Below are positions 17,028 through 26,400 of a stretch of 34,206 bases of DNA, in pieces (the stretch's first letter is position 1; each line of letters begins with the position of its first letter). The position numbers and the translations under genes were made by a program. The stretch comes from an uncultured Bacteroidota bacterium (GTDB taxonomy: Bacteria; Bacteroidota; Bacteroidia; UKL13-3), in assembly GCA_903901345.1 (NCBI GenBank), contig CAIUQQ010000033.1, positions 1 to 34,206 on the forward strand, in the 5' to 3' direction. The notes below the pieces were generated by a model that was not told the origin of the DNA, ran no database searches, and saw only the letters and a list, made by a program, of their open reading frames with translations.

Positions 17028-18080
17028 ATGAATACAAACAAAACGATTACAAAGCAAAAACGATTAAGTTTCTTAGATCAATATTTAACACTTTGGATAT
17101 TTTTAGCTATGGGAATTGGCGTATCCATTGGATATTTTATTCCATCATCGGCTAATTTTATCGACTCATTTTCGAACGGAACCACCAATATTCCTTTAGC
17201 AATTGGATTAATTTTGATGATGTATCCTCCACTCACTAAAGTAAAATTTGAAAAAATTCCAACACTGTTCAACAATAAAAAATTATTGTTTGTTTCGTTT
17301 TTTATTACTTGGATAGTTGGCCCTTTTTTGATGTTTTTTTTAGCAATAACTTTTTTAAAAGATTATCCTGATTACATGACAGGCTTAATCATTATTGGTC
17401 TTGCGCCATGTATAGCCATGGTAATTGTTTGGAACGAATTGGCTGGTGGAAACCGAGAATATGTAGCAGGTTTAGTAGGAATCAATAGCATATTACAAGT
17501 GCTTTTCTTCAGTATTTACACTTATTTTTATTTAGAAATTATGTTGCCCTTTTTTGGAATAAAAGCTTTAAGCATTGACATAACCATAGGCGAAATTGCC
17601 AAAACTGTTGGCGTATATTTAGGAATTCCTTTTGCCTTGGCAGTAATTAGCAAACTGGTATTAACCAAATCAAAAGGGGAAGAATGGTTCAATAGAAAGT
17701 TTATTCCTACTATTTCTCCCATAACTTTAATTGCTTTACTTTTTACCATTGTAGTCATGTTTAGTTTAAAAGGTCAAATGATCGTAGATATTCCTTTTGA
17801 TGTAATCAGAATTGCCATTCCATTGATCATTTTCTTTGCCATTATGTTTACACTTACTTTTTTTATAAGCAAATTTTTTGGTGCAGATTATGCACAAAAT
17901 GCTGCTATTTCTTTTACTGCCACGGGCAATAATTTTGAATTGGCCATAGCTGTTGCCATTGGTGTTTTTGGTATCAATAGCGGACAAGCCTTTGCGGGTG
18001 TAATTGGCCCATTGGTTGAAGTTCCCGCCTTAATTTTATTGGTAAAATTTGCTTATTACTTAAAGAAAAAATTGTACTAA
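17028..18080 (+). CDS. acr3: ACR3-family arsenite efflux transporter
   Basis: A 350-residue inner-membrane protein with about ten helices that pumps arsenite out of the cell. The key family motif GLAPCIAMVIVWN contains the essential Cys (C128). The second conserved region is ATGNNFELAIAVAIGVFG, followed by IGPLVEVPALI near the C-terminus. Length and topology match ACR3 rather than the longer ArsB family. The arsC start is 1 nt after its stop, so the two genes are translationally coupled or at least co-transcribed. Confidence 0.92.
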   Translation: MNTNKTITKQKRLSFLDQYLTLWIFLAMGIGVSIGYFIPSSANFIDSFSNGTTNIPLAIGLILMMYPPLTKVKFEKIPTLFNNKKLLFVSFFITWIVGPFLMFFLAITFLKDYPDYMTGLIIIGLAPCIAMVIVWNELAGGNREYVAGLVGINSILQVLFFSIYTYFYLEIMLPFFGIKALSIDITIGEIAKTVGVYLGIPFALAVISKLVLTKSKGEEWFNRKFIPTISPITLIALLFTIVVMFSLKGQMIVDIPFDVIRIAIPLIIFFAIMFTLTFFISKFFGADYAQNAAISFTATGNNFELAIAVAIGVFGINSGQAFAGVIGPLVEVPALILLVKFAYYLKKKLY

Positions 18081-18081
18081 A

Positions 18082-18711
18082 ATGAAACTATATAACAACT
18101 TAAATAGTTCAGTAATTGAACTGATAAAAGAGTTTAATTTAATTACCGAAACCCAAAAAAAAGAACTTGAAAATTTAGCCTTGGCCATCAATGAAAGTAT
18201 AACTAAATATGGCAAAGCAGAAATCACGGTAATTTGCACTCATAATTCTCGTAGAAGTCAGCTTGGACAGCTTTGGATAAAGGTAGCAGCCATACATTAT
18301 GGAATAAAGAATATTTACACTTTTTCGGGTGGAACAGAAGCAACTTCATTTAATTATAGAATGGTAAATGCTGTTAAAGAATATGGATTTAAGGTGAAGC
18401 AATTGGATGAAAATGCAAATCCAAAGTATCATATTCCATTAGGTGAAGAAGATGAAAGTATGGATATACTTTTTTCAAAAGTTTATTCAGAAAACTATAA
18501 TCCGCAATCCAATTATATAGCCATTATGGTGTGTAGTCAAGCTGATGAAGGTTGCCCATTTGTAGCAGGAGCTAGCAAACGAATTTCATTGCCTTATATA
18601 GACCCAAAAGAATTTGATGACACTGAATTTGAAAGCTTCAAATACCTTGAAAAAGTGAAAGAAATTGGAAGAGATATGCTTTATATGACCAGTAAAATAA
18701 AAAAAATATAA
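18082..18711 (+). CDS. arsC: Arsenate reductase, LMW-PTP fold, thioredoxin-coupled type
   Basis: A 209-residue protein that should reduce arsenate to arsenite for export by Acr3. The phosphatase-like loop CTHNSRRS holds nucleophile C52 and R58. A second pair, C151 and C158, lies in CSQADEGCPF. This matches the three-Cys relay of the pI258-type ArsC (C10, C82, C89), including the seven-residue spacing of the second pair. D174 in YIDPKEF is the expected general acid. It is longer than the usual 130-140 residues, with a helical N-terminal extension of about 47 residues and inserts after residue 110. The family also includes proteins annotated only as protein-tyrosine phosphatases; operon context favours arsenate. 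Confidence 0.85.
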   Translation: MKLYNNLNSSVIELIKEFNLITETQKKELENLALAINESITKYGKAEITVICTHNSRRSQLGQLWIKVAAIHYGIKNIYTFSGGTEATSFNYRMVNAVKEYGFKVKQLDENANPKYHIPLGEEDESMDILFSKVYSENYNPQSNYIAIMVCSQADEGCPFVAGASKRISLPYIDPKEFDDTEFESFKYLEKVKEIGRDMLYMTSKIKKI

Positions 18712-18717
18712 TCAAAA

Positions 18718-18751
18718 AAAAGGTGTTCAATTTAAAACTGATCACCCTTTT
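18718..18751. terminator. Bidirectional terminator-like hairpin between arsC and carB
   Basis: AAAAGGTGTTCA (18718-18729) pairs with TGATCACCCTTTT (18739-18751), with one bulge and one mismatch and a 9-nt loop. On the minus strand it runs into a string of T, suiting the end of carB. On the plus strand the downstream sequence is AT-rich only. It sits between two converging genes. Confidence 0.6.
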
Positions 18752-18774
18752 ATATTTATATTTTATGCTTAAAA

Positions 18775-21594
18775 CTAACGGCTTAAAAACATACTCTTTT
18801 GGTTTTTTAATTGACGGAAATGTGGGTCATTTAAATCTTTTATAAAACGAATTGCTTCACCTGTAGATTTCATTTCTGGGCCTAATTCTTTGTTTACATT
18901 TTCAAATTTTTCGAATGAGAAAACTGGCTCTTTTATGGCGTATCCAACAAGTTTACGTTCAAAAACAAAGTCTGTTAATTTGTTTTCACCTAACATAATT
19001 TTAGTAGCTATATTTACATAGGCTATTCCATATGCTTTGGCAATAAATGGAACTGTTCTACTTGAGCGAGGATTGGCTTCAATTACATAAACTTTTTCAT
19101 TTTTTATAGCAAACTGCATATTCATTAAACCTCTAATATTCATTTTAAAGGCCAATTTAGTAGCAATGTCTTCCATTTGTTTTTGAACGTTATCACTTAA
19201 ACTAAATGGAGGCAAAACTGCACTTGAATCGCCACTGTGAATTCCTGCAGGTTCTATATGTTCCATCATTCCTATAATGTGAACTGTTTCGCCATCGCAT
19301 ATTAAGTCAATTTCTGCTTCTTCTGCTCTATCTAAAAAATGGTCAATTAATACCCGATTTCCAGGCAAATCACCCAATAAATCTATCACTGCTTTTTCTA
19401 AATCTTCATCGTTTATAACAATCTTCATTCCTTGTCCACCAAGCACATAACTAGGACGAACCAAAACTGGATAACCAACTACTTTTGCTACTGCTATGGC
19501 TTCATCTGCATCTTCGGCTACTCCATAATTTGGATAAGGAATATTTAGTTCTTTTAACAAATCAGAAAACAATCCTCTGTCTTCCGAAATATCCATATCA
19601 GGAAAACTGGTTCCAATTATTTTTATTCCATGCTCATGCAATTTCTTTGCAATTTTCAAAGCTGTTTGACCACCCAATTGAACAACTACACCAATAGGTT
19701 TTTCTTTTTCAATGATTTCACGTAAATGTTCCCAAAATATTGGCTCAAAATACAATTTATCTGCCATATCAAAATCGGTAGAAACTGTTTCTGGATTACA
19801 GTTAATCATAATGGCTTCGTATCCGCATTCTTTGGCAGCTAACAAACCATGAACGCAGCAATAATCGAACTCTATTCCTTGTCCAATTCTATTGGGGCCA
19901 GAACCTAAAACAATTATTTTCTTTTTATCACTTACTATGCTTTCGTCTTCTTGATCAAATGTTGAATAGAAATAATTAGTTGGTGATGGAAATTCAGCTG
20001 CGCAAGTATCTACCATTTTAAATACTCGTTTTACATTCATTTGTGAACGTAAGTCCCAAACTTCATCTTCGGTTGTGTCGCCACCTAATAAATGTGCAAT
20101 TTGGGCATCGCTATAACCTTTTTGCTTTAACTCCACCATTATTTCATGTGGCATGTTTTTTAAGTTAAATCGTTTGGCAGTATTTTCCAAATGCACCATG
20201 TCGCTTATTTGGTTTAAAAACCAACGACTGATACGTGTAATTTTTTCTATGGATGAAATGGGTACGCCTAAACTTAAAGCATCCTTTACTGCAAAAATTC
20301 TATCCCAACTTGGGTTTTTCAATTTATCAATAATGTCTTCTAATTTTTTCTGTTGGTAACCATCGGCTCCCAAACCGTTGCGTTTAATTTCAAGCGATTG
20401 TATTGCTTTTTGCAATGCTTCAATAAAAGTCCTACCAATTCCCATAGTTTCTCCTACCGATTTCATTTGCAATCCTAAGGTTTTATTAGCACCTTTAAAT
20501 TTGTCAAAATTCCAACGTGGTACTTTTACTATAACATAATCAATAGCTGGTTCAAAAAAGGCTGAAGTAGTTTTAGTAACAGGATTTTTTAATTCGTCTA
20601 AATGATAACCTATGGCTAGTTTTGCTGCAATTTTTGCAATTGGATAACCTGTTGCTTTACTTGCTAAAGCAGAAGAACGAGAAACTCTAGGATTTATTTC
20701 TACTGAAATTATATCTTCATTTTCAGGATTTACAGCAAACTGTACATTACAGCCACCAGTAAAGTTACCAATACTGCGCATCATATGTATTGCCATGTCG
20801 CGCATGCGCTGATATGTTGAATCGCTCAATGTCATTGCAGGCGCTACAGTAATGGAATCGCCTGTATGAATTCCCATTGGGTCAAAGTTTTCAATAGTAC
20901 AAATAACAGTTACATTATTATTGCTATCTCGCAATAATTCTAACTCATATTCTTGCCAACCAAATAATGCTTTTTCAACCAATACTTCATGCGAAGGGGA
21001 GGCTTCAAGTCCACGTTTTAAAGCAGCATCTAATTCTGATTTTTCATTTACAAAACCTCCTCCACTTCCACCTAAAGTAAACGAAGGTCGAATTACTAAT
21101 GGGAAACCTATTTCTTGAGCTATTTCTTTACCTTCTAAAAACGAATTTGCCACTCTTGATTGAGCCACTGGAACGCCTATGTCAATCATTTTCTGACGAA
21201 ATAATTCTCTATTTTCAGTTGTGTTTATTGCATCTATATCAACGCCAATCATTCTAACGTTGTACTTTTCCCATAGTCCAATTTCATCTGCTTCAATGGC
21301 CAAATTTAAAGCTGTTTGCCCGCCCATGGTTGGTAAAACTGCATCTATTTTACGCTCTTTTAGTATTTGTTCAATACTCTCAATATTTAAAGGTAATAAA
21401 TACACATTATCAGCGGTTACTTTATCTGTCATAATAGTAGCTGGATTTGAATTAATTAAAGTAACTTCAATTCCTTCTTCTTTTAATGACCGTGCGGCTT
21501 GACTTCCTGAATAATCAAATTCACACGCTTGACCAATTACAATGGGTCCACTTCCGATAATTAATACTGATTTGAGGCTGGTATCTTTTGGCAT
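18775..21594 (-). CDS. carB: Carbamoyl-phosphate synthase large chain, lacking the C-terminal MGS domain
   Basis: A 939-residue protein that makes carbamoyl phosphate from bicarbonate, ATP and glutamine-derived ammonia for pyrimidines and arginine. Both ATP-grasp halves are present: the first starts VLIIGSGPIVIGQACEFDYSG, the second IIVLGSGPNRIGQGIEFDYC near residue 560. Each has its metal-binding motif (VEINPRVSRSSALASKATG and IEANPRSSRTVPFIAKAYG). E. coli CarB is 1073 residues; this one ends just after GPEMKSTGEAIRFIKDL, where the MGS-like allosteric domain would begin. The ending is a normal stop, not a frameshift into readable MGS sequence. From memory, CarB of this length occurs in other Bacteroidota, so this is probably a lineage trait. 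carA is not in the window. Confidence 0.93.
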   Translation of the reverse strand: MPKDTSLKSVLIIGSGPIVIGQACEFDYSGSQAARSLKEEGIEVTLINSNPATIMTDKVTADNVYLLPLNIESIEQILKERKIDAVLPTMGGQTALNLAIEADEIGLWEKYNVRMIGVDIDAINTTENRELFRQKMIDIGVPVAQSRVANSFLEGKEIAQEIGFPLVIRPSFTLGGSGGGFVNEKSELDAALKRGLEASPSHEVLVEKALFGWQEYELELLRDSNNNVTVICTIENFDPMGIHTGDSITVAPAMTLSDSTYQRMRDMAIHMMRSIGNFTGGCNVQFAVNPENEDIISVEINPRVSRSSALASKATGYPIAKIAAKLAIGYHLDELKNPVTKTTSAFFEPAIDYVIVKVPRWNFDKFKGANKTLGLQMKSVGETMGIGRTFIEALQKAIQSLEIKRNGLGADGYQQKKLEDIIDKLKNPSWDRIFAVKDALSLGVPISSIEKITRISRWFLNQISDMVHLENTAKRFNLKNMPHEIMVELKQKGYSDAQIAHLLGGDTTEDEVWDLRSQMNVKRVFKMVDTCAAEFPSPTNYFYSTFDQEDESIVSDKKKIIVLGSGPNRIGQGIEFDYCCVHGLLAAKECGYEAIMINCNPETVSTDFDMADKLYFEPIFWEHLREIIEKEKPIGVVVQLGGQTALKIAKKLHEHGIKIIGTSFPDMDISEDRGLFSDLLKELNIPYPNYGVAEDADEAIAVAKVVGYPVLVRPSYVLGGQGMKIVINDEDLEKAVIDLLGDLPGNRVLIDHFLDRAEEAEIDLICDGETVHIIGMMEHIEPAGIHSGDSSAVLPPFSLSDNVQKQMEDIATKLAFKMNIRGLMNMQFAIKNEKVYVIEANPRSSRTVPFIAKAYGIAYVNIATKIMLGENKLTDFVFERKLVGYAIKEPVFSFEKFENVNKELGPEMKSTGEAIRFIKDLNDPHFRQLKNQKSMFLSR

Positions 21595-21784
21595 ATTTTT
21601 ATTTTTTACTTTTCTTAGAATAAGAAAAAAGTTTTTAATTAATTACAATAATTCACATATTCACGTGGTTAACATTATACGCTTATAAATAAATTGGGCA
21701 AAGATAATTTTTGAAATCAAAGAATAAAGGTTGTGGAAAGAAAAAAGATAAATATTATAACTCAATAAAAAAAATGATTGATTC

Positions 21785-21831
21785 AAAACAAAAAAGACTC
21801 CATACTTTTGGTATGGAGTCTTTTTTGTTTT
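21785..21831 (-). terminator. Strong terminator hairpin after the ompA-family gene
   Basis: A perfect 21-bp stem (21785-21805 with 21811-21831, core GACTCCATAC) with a 5-nt loop starts 16 nt after the minus-strand stop at 21847. The arms end in A and T runs, so it could act on both strands. It should end transcription of the giant repeat gene and ompA unit. The 190 nt between it and carB is the carB leader; I see nothing further there. Confidence 0.85.
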
Positions 21832-21846
21832 TATTAAATAGTTTCT

Positions 21847-23400
21847 TTATTCTAGAATAAATTCTACTCTTCTGTTGTAAGCATTAGATTCTTTGGCATC
21901 TGACCCCATCATTTTTTGAGCGCCCATGGCTTTAATAGTAATATTGTTTTTACTAACACCATGATTTTCTAAATAATTTGATACTGCTTCTGCCCTGTTT
22001 TTCGATAATACATAATTTGCTTCATCACTTCCTACGTTATCAGCATAACCTAAAACTGTTAATTTAAACGAAGGATTGTCCATTATTACTTTAGCACATT
22101 GTGTTAAAATAACTTTATCTGTTGCATTTAAGTTTGCTTTGTTTGTTTCAAAATAAATTTTATTCATTTCTACTAAAAGCATGCTTCTTAATTCTTGTTT
22201 TAAGCTATTACTTAAGCTTTGAATTGGAGTTGTTGTATTTGTATTGGAAGGTACTACTGCAACTGGTGTAGTTGCTACCGGAGGTGTAACTGGTATTACT
22301 TCTGGTGTAGTTATTACAGGAACAATTGCCACTGGAGTGGGTACTGCTGCTTTGTCTACTTGCTTATCTGCAACTTTGTTATCATTTAAACCTGCTAATT
22401 TCTGACCATCCATTTCATTGCAACCATTCACAAAAGTTCCTTTTACAGTTGGACACTGATCTCTATAATCTGGAATACCGTCTCCATCTGTATCTTTTGT
22501 TAAAAGCTCGTTATCTGCTTGTATTTTTGCTATTTTCTGATTGATGTTTTTCAAACTATCGCTCAATGCTAACATAATATTAGTGTTTGAATTATTAGTA
22601 GTTTCGGTTACTGTATTTAAAGTTTGGCTTTGATTGTTCCCAACTCTATCTATATGCATACTATTTCCTAATGAAAAGCAAAGTCCTACTGTTGTTTTAG
22701 CCATGTAATCTCTGCCTGAACCATAATCCCATCCATCCCATGCATCTGTATAGGTTTGAATAAATTCACTTTGCAAGTTAACATGCCAATGGTTGTTAAA
22801 ATGGTAACGCATTCCAGCACCTAATCCTATTTGCATTGTTGTTCCATTTGATGTTCCTGTCTCTTTTTCATCATAAACGTACTTTCTTTTGGTATCAAAG
22901 GTCGATTGTGAAACACTTGCTCTTAAAAACGGAACAAATTTATAGGGCTTTACCCTGCTGTTTCCTTTTAAGTCGTAATTCAATCCAAATGTTAAAAATG
23001 ATACTTTAGAAGTATAGAACTCATTTGCATCGTTCGTTTCACCTGTCATATTTCCTTTATCGTAGGCTAAATCTAAACTTATTTTATTTGTTATAAAATA
23101 ATTAAGATTCATACCATATGCCATGTCAAATTTAGTTTTACTGCCATTTAATCCACTTGGATCGGTGGTTTCGGTTCCGTTTAACTTCCCAAATCCATTG
23201 TATTGAATGTCATAAAGATGGCTTAGTCTAATACCAAGACTAAGTCGGTTAAACTTTGCTTTAGCAGCAGGCTTGGCTGTTACTGTGGTACTAGTAACTG
23301 TTTGTGTGCCTTGAGGAGCTTGTGCTAATAGGGTTGTTCCCCCTATTAGCATGGCTGACATCACTATTGCTTTTGTTATATTTAAACAATTTGTATTCAT
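21847..23400 (-). CDS. OmpA-family outer membrane protein with TSP3 calcium motif
   Basis: A 517-residue protein. A signal peptide (about 1-27, ending LLAQA) is followed by a short Thr/Ala stretch. A beta-barrel-like domain of about 180 residues comes next (KFNRLSLGIRLSHLYDIQY to TVGLCFSLG). A helical linker follows, then a thrombospondin type 3 calcium motif DTDGDGIPDYRDQCP from D303 and a Pro/Val/Thr-rich spacer. The C-terminal OmpA domain has the peptidoglycan-binding residues D454 (GYADNVGSD) and R469 (SKNRAEAV). Such proteins fix the outer membrane to the cell wall. It lies 33 nt after the giant repeat gene, same strand. Co-expression suggests it helps anchor or display that product, but this is inference. 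Confidence 0.9.
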   Translation of the reverse strand: MNTNCLNITKAIVMSAMLIGGTTLLAQAPQGTQTVTSTTVTAKPAAKAKFNRLSLGIRLSHLYDIQYNGFGKLNGTETTDPSGLNGSKTKFDMAYGMNLNYFITNKISLDLAYDKGNMTGETNDANEFYTSKVSFLTFGLNYDLKGNSRVKPYKFVPFLRASVSQSTFDTKRKYVYDEKETGTSNGTTMQIGLGAGMRYHFNNHWHVNLQSEFIQTYTDAWDGWDYGSGRDYMAKTTVGLCFSLGNSMHIDRVGNNQSQTLNTVTETTNNSNTNIMLALSDSLKNINQKIAKIQADNELLTKDTDGDGIPDYRDQCPTVKGTFVNGCNEMDGQKLAGLNDNKVADKQVDKAAVPTPVAIVPVITTPEVIPVTPPVATTPVAVVPSNTNTTTPIQSLSNSLKQELRSMLLVEMNKIYFETNKANLNATDKVILTQCAKVIMDNPSFKLTVLGYADNVGSDEANYVLSKNRAEAVSNYLENHGVSKNNITIKAMGAQKMMGSDAKESNAYNRRVEFILE

Positions 23401-23433
23401 GATCTTGTTTCGTGTTTTTAGTTTTGTTTAAAT

Positions 23434-26400
23434 TTATTTAGTAATTACAATTGGCTTAACGCTTGTTTTGCCTGCTTGTGTTAAGCGTACAAAATAGGTT
23501 CCATCTGCTATATTACTTAAATCTAATTGTGTAATGAAAGTATTGATTTCAGTTTCGTAAACTAATTTTCCTAAAGCATCAAATACTTTAACACTAGTTT
23601 CTGTTGCACTTTGATCATCTAATTCAATATATATCATTCCATTTGATGGATTTGGATACATTTTAAATCCTACTTGTGTGTTTGCATTGTTTACTCCAAT
23701 ATTTACACCTATTGCATAAGCATCACTTTCTGTACTACATCCTTCTTTTGAACTCACTTTCACAGAATATAATCCTGAGCGTGTTGTATTATAAGACTGG
23801 CTAGTTGCTCCCGCAATTGGCTGACCATAACGTAACCATTGGTAGAAAGTAAACTGCTGCTGTACTTGTAACACTGTTGATGTTTTACGATCTATTACTG
23901 GTTTATCTGGTGCACGATTTACTGTTACAAAGAAGTTTCCTGCTGTTACACATTTTAAGCTATCTGTAAATGTATAGGTAACATTATAATTTCCAGATCC
24001 TGATAACGATGGATCAAACATTTTTCCATCTAATGTTACGCCACTTCCTGTAAAGGTATAAACACCTTTTGCATTGGTTGGAGTTAAGTTAAATGTTGCT
24101 ACGCTGCTACAAACTGTAATATTACTGAACGAATCTGGTACGTATTTAGGGTAAATTGTTACGGTATAACTACGTGTTACTTTGTTGCCTGATTTATCTT
24201 CAAACGTAAACGTATTGATTGTAACTCCTACTGGGTATTTATTTCCTATTGTTACACCTGCAGTTTGTTTGATGGTTACACCTCCACAATTATCTGTTGC
24301 TGTTGGCATGTTAGGACTATAATCTGCTCCACAGTATCCAAATGTAACATTAGCTGGTACATTACTAACAACTGGTAATATAGTATCTAATACTGTTACT
24401 GTTACTATCATGCTAGTTTTATTTCCACTTACGTCTCCTACTATAATTTCTACTAAGTTTAAACCTGCATCGTTACAATTAAACAATGTTTTGTTTACTG
24501 TTCTTGTGGTAATGCCTACATTGTCTGTTGAAGCACTGTCTAAATCACTTGCTGTTAATATTACACTTCCAAATGAATTTAAGTAAAGTGTTTTGTTACG
24601 TGCTATGATTATTGGAGCCATGGTATCATTTACAATTACGTTCACATTTACTAACTCACTATTTCCACTTGCATCTGTTGCGGTAAAGCTAACAATGTTC
24701 AAGCCTAAGTTTGTGCCGTTAAATGTTGTTTTACTTAATGCCAATGTTGTGATACCACAATTATCTGTTGAGCCATTATTAACTTGTGCAGTTGTTATAC
24801 TTGCTGTTCCACTTGCATTCAAATATACGTTCAAGTTATTGTTCACCACTACATTTGGTTTAAAGGTATCTAAAACTGTAACTGTAAAGCTTGCATTTGA
24901 AATGTTACCACTTGCATCTGTTGCTGTTAATGTTAATGTATTTGAATTAATTCCTCTGTCTGTACAATTGAATGATGATTTGCTAATTGATAGGTTTGCA
25001 ATGCTGCAATTATCAACTGTTCCATTATTCACTTGTGCTGGTGTAATAATTGCTAAACCTAATCCATTTAAGTAAACTGTTAAGTTTTGTGCTATAACCG
25101 TTGGTCTAATTGTATCTAATACGGTAATTATTGCATTGGCTGTAGCTATATTATTACTAATATCTCTTACTGTTAATACTACTGCATTGTTTCCAACATT
25201 ACTACATCCAAATGAAGTTTTACTCAATGTTAGGGTAGTTACTCCAACATTATCTGTTGAACCATTATTCACTTGTGCTGCTGTTACACTTGCTGAACCA
25301 CTTGCATCTAAGTAAATGGTTTTGTTCTGTGCAATTGCAACTGGCATCATGCTATCTAACACATTTACGTTCACATTTACTGACTGGTTGTTTCCACTTG
25401 CATCTGTTGCTGTAAAGCTTACTATGTTTAAGCCCAAGTTTGTTGAGTTAAAGCTGGTTTTGCTTAATGATAAAGCTGTAATTCCACAATTGTCGTTTGA
25501 ACCATTGTTTACTTGAGCTGTTGTTAATGTTGCTAATCCACTTGCATTTAAGTAAATATTCAAATTGTTATTTACAACTATATTAGGTCTAATGGTATCT
25601 AGTACTGATATATTAGCCAATGCTGTTGAAGTATTACCACTACCGTCTGTTACTGACAATGTAATGATATTTGAATTGATTCCTCTGTCTGTACAATTGA
25701 ATGCACTCTTACTTAATGTATAGGTTGCAATGCTGCAATTATCTGTTGAGCCATTATTTATTTGGGCTGGTGTAATGCTTACTTGACCTATTGCATTTAA
25801 ATAAAGGGTTAGGTTTCTTGCTACAACTATTGGTCTTACTGTATCTAATACTGTAATTGTGGCAGTTCCTGATGTGCTATTGTTACTGATATCACTTACT
25901 GTTAAAGTAACTATGTTAGCTCCAAGATCTGTACAGCTAAATGCTGTTCTACTTAATAATAAACTAGTAACGCCTACGTTATCGCTAGATCCATTATTCA
26001 CTTGCGCTGCTGTTACACTTGCTGTGCCACTTGCATTTAAGTAAATAGTTCTGTTCTGTGTAATAACTACTGGTCTTACTGTATCTAACACGGTTACTAT
26101 TACATTCACAGTTTGGCTATTGCTACTATTATCTGTTGCGGTAAATGTGATATTGTTAATTCCCAAATCAGATGCTGTATATGCTGTTTTACTTATACTC
26201 AATGTTTGAATGGTACAATTATCCGTTGTTCCATTGTTTACTTGAGCTGCTGTTAAACTTGCTGTACCAACAGCATTTAAATAGATTGTTCTGTTTTGAG
26301 TTAACACATTTGGCTTAATTGTATCTAACACGGTTACCGTTGCATTAATTGTTCTAAAGTTGCCACTTGCATCTGTAACTGTTACTGCTACCGTGTTTAT

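Noticed and set aside
18775-21594. CarB truncated by frameshift
   Set aside because: The gene ends in a clean stop followed by a terminator-like hairpin and arsC; no MGS-like sequence is readable in the other frames downstream.
21600-21650. Inverted A/T-rich repeat in the carB leader (CTTTTCTTA...TAAGAAAA) as an attenuator
   Set aside because: The pairing is short and nearly all A-T, and no leader peptide or alternative hairpin is visible, so it does not rise above background in this AT-rich sequence.
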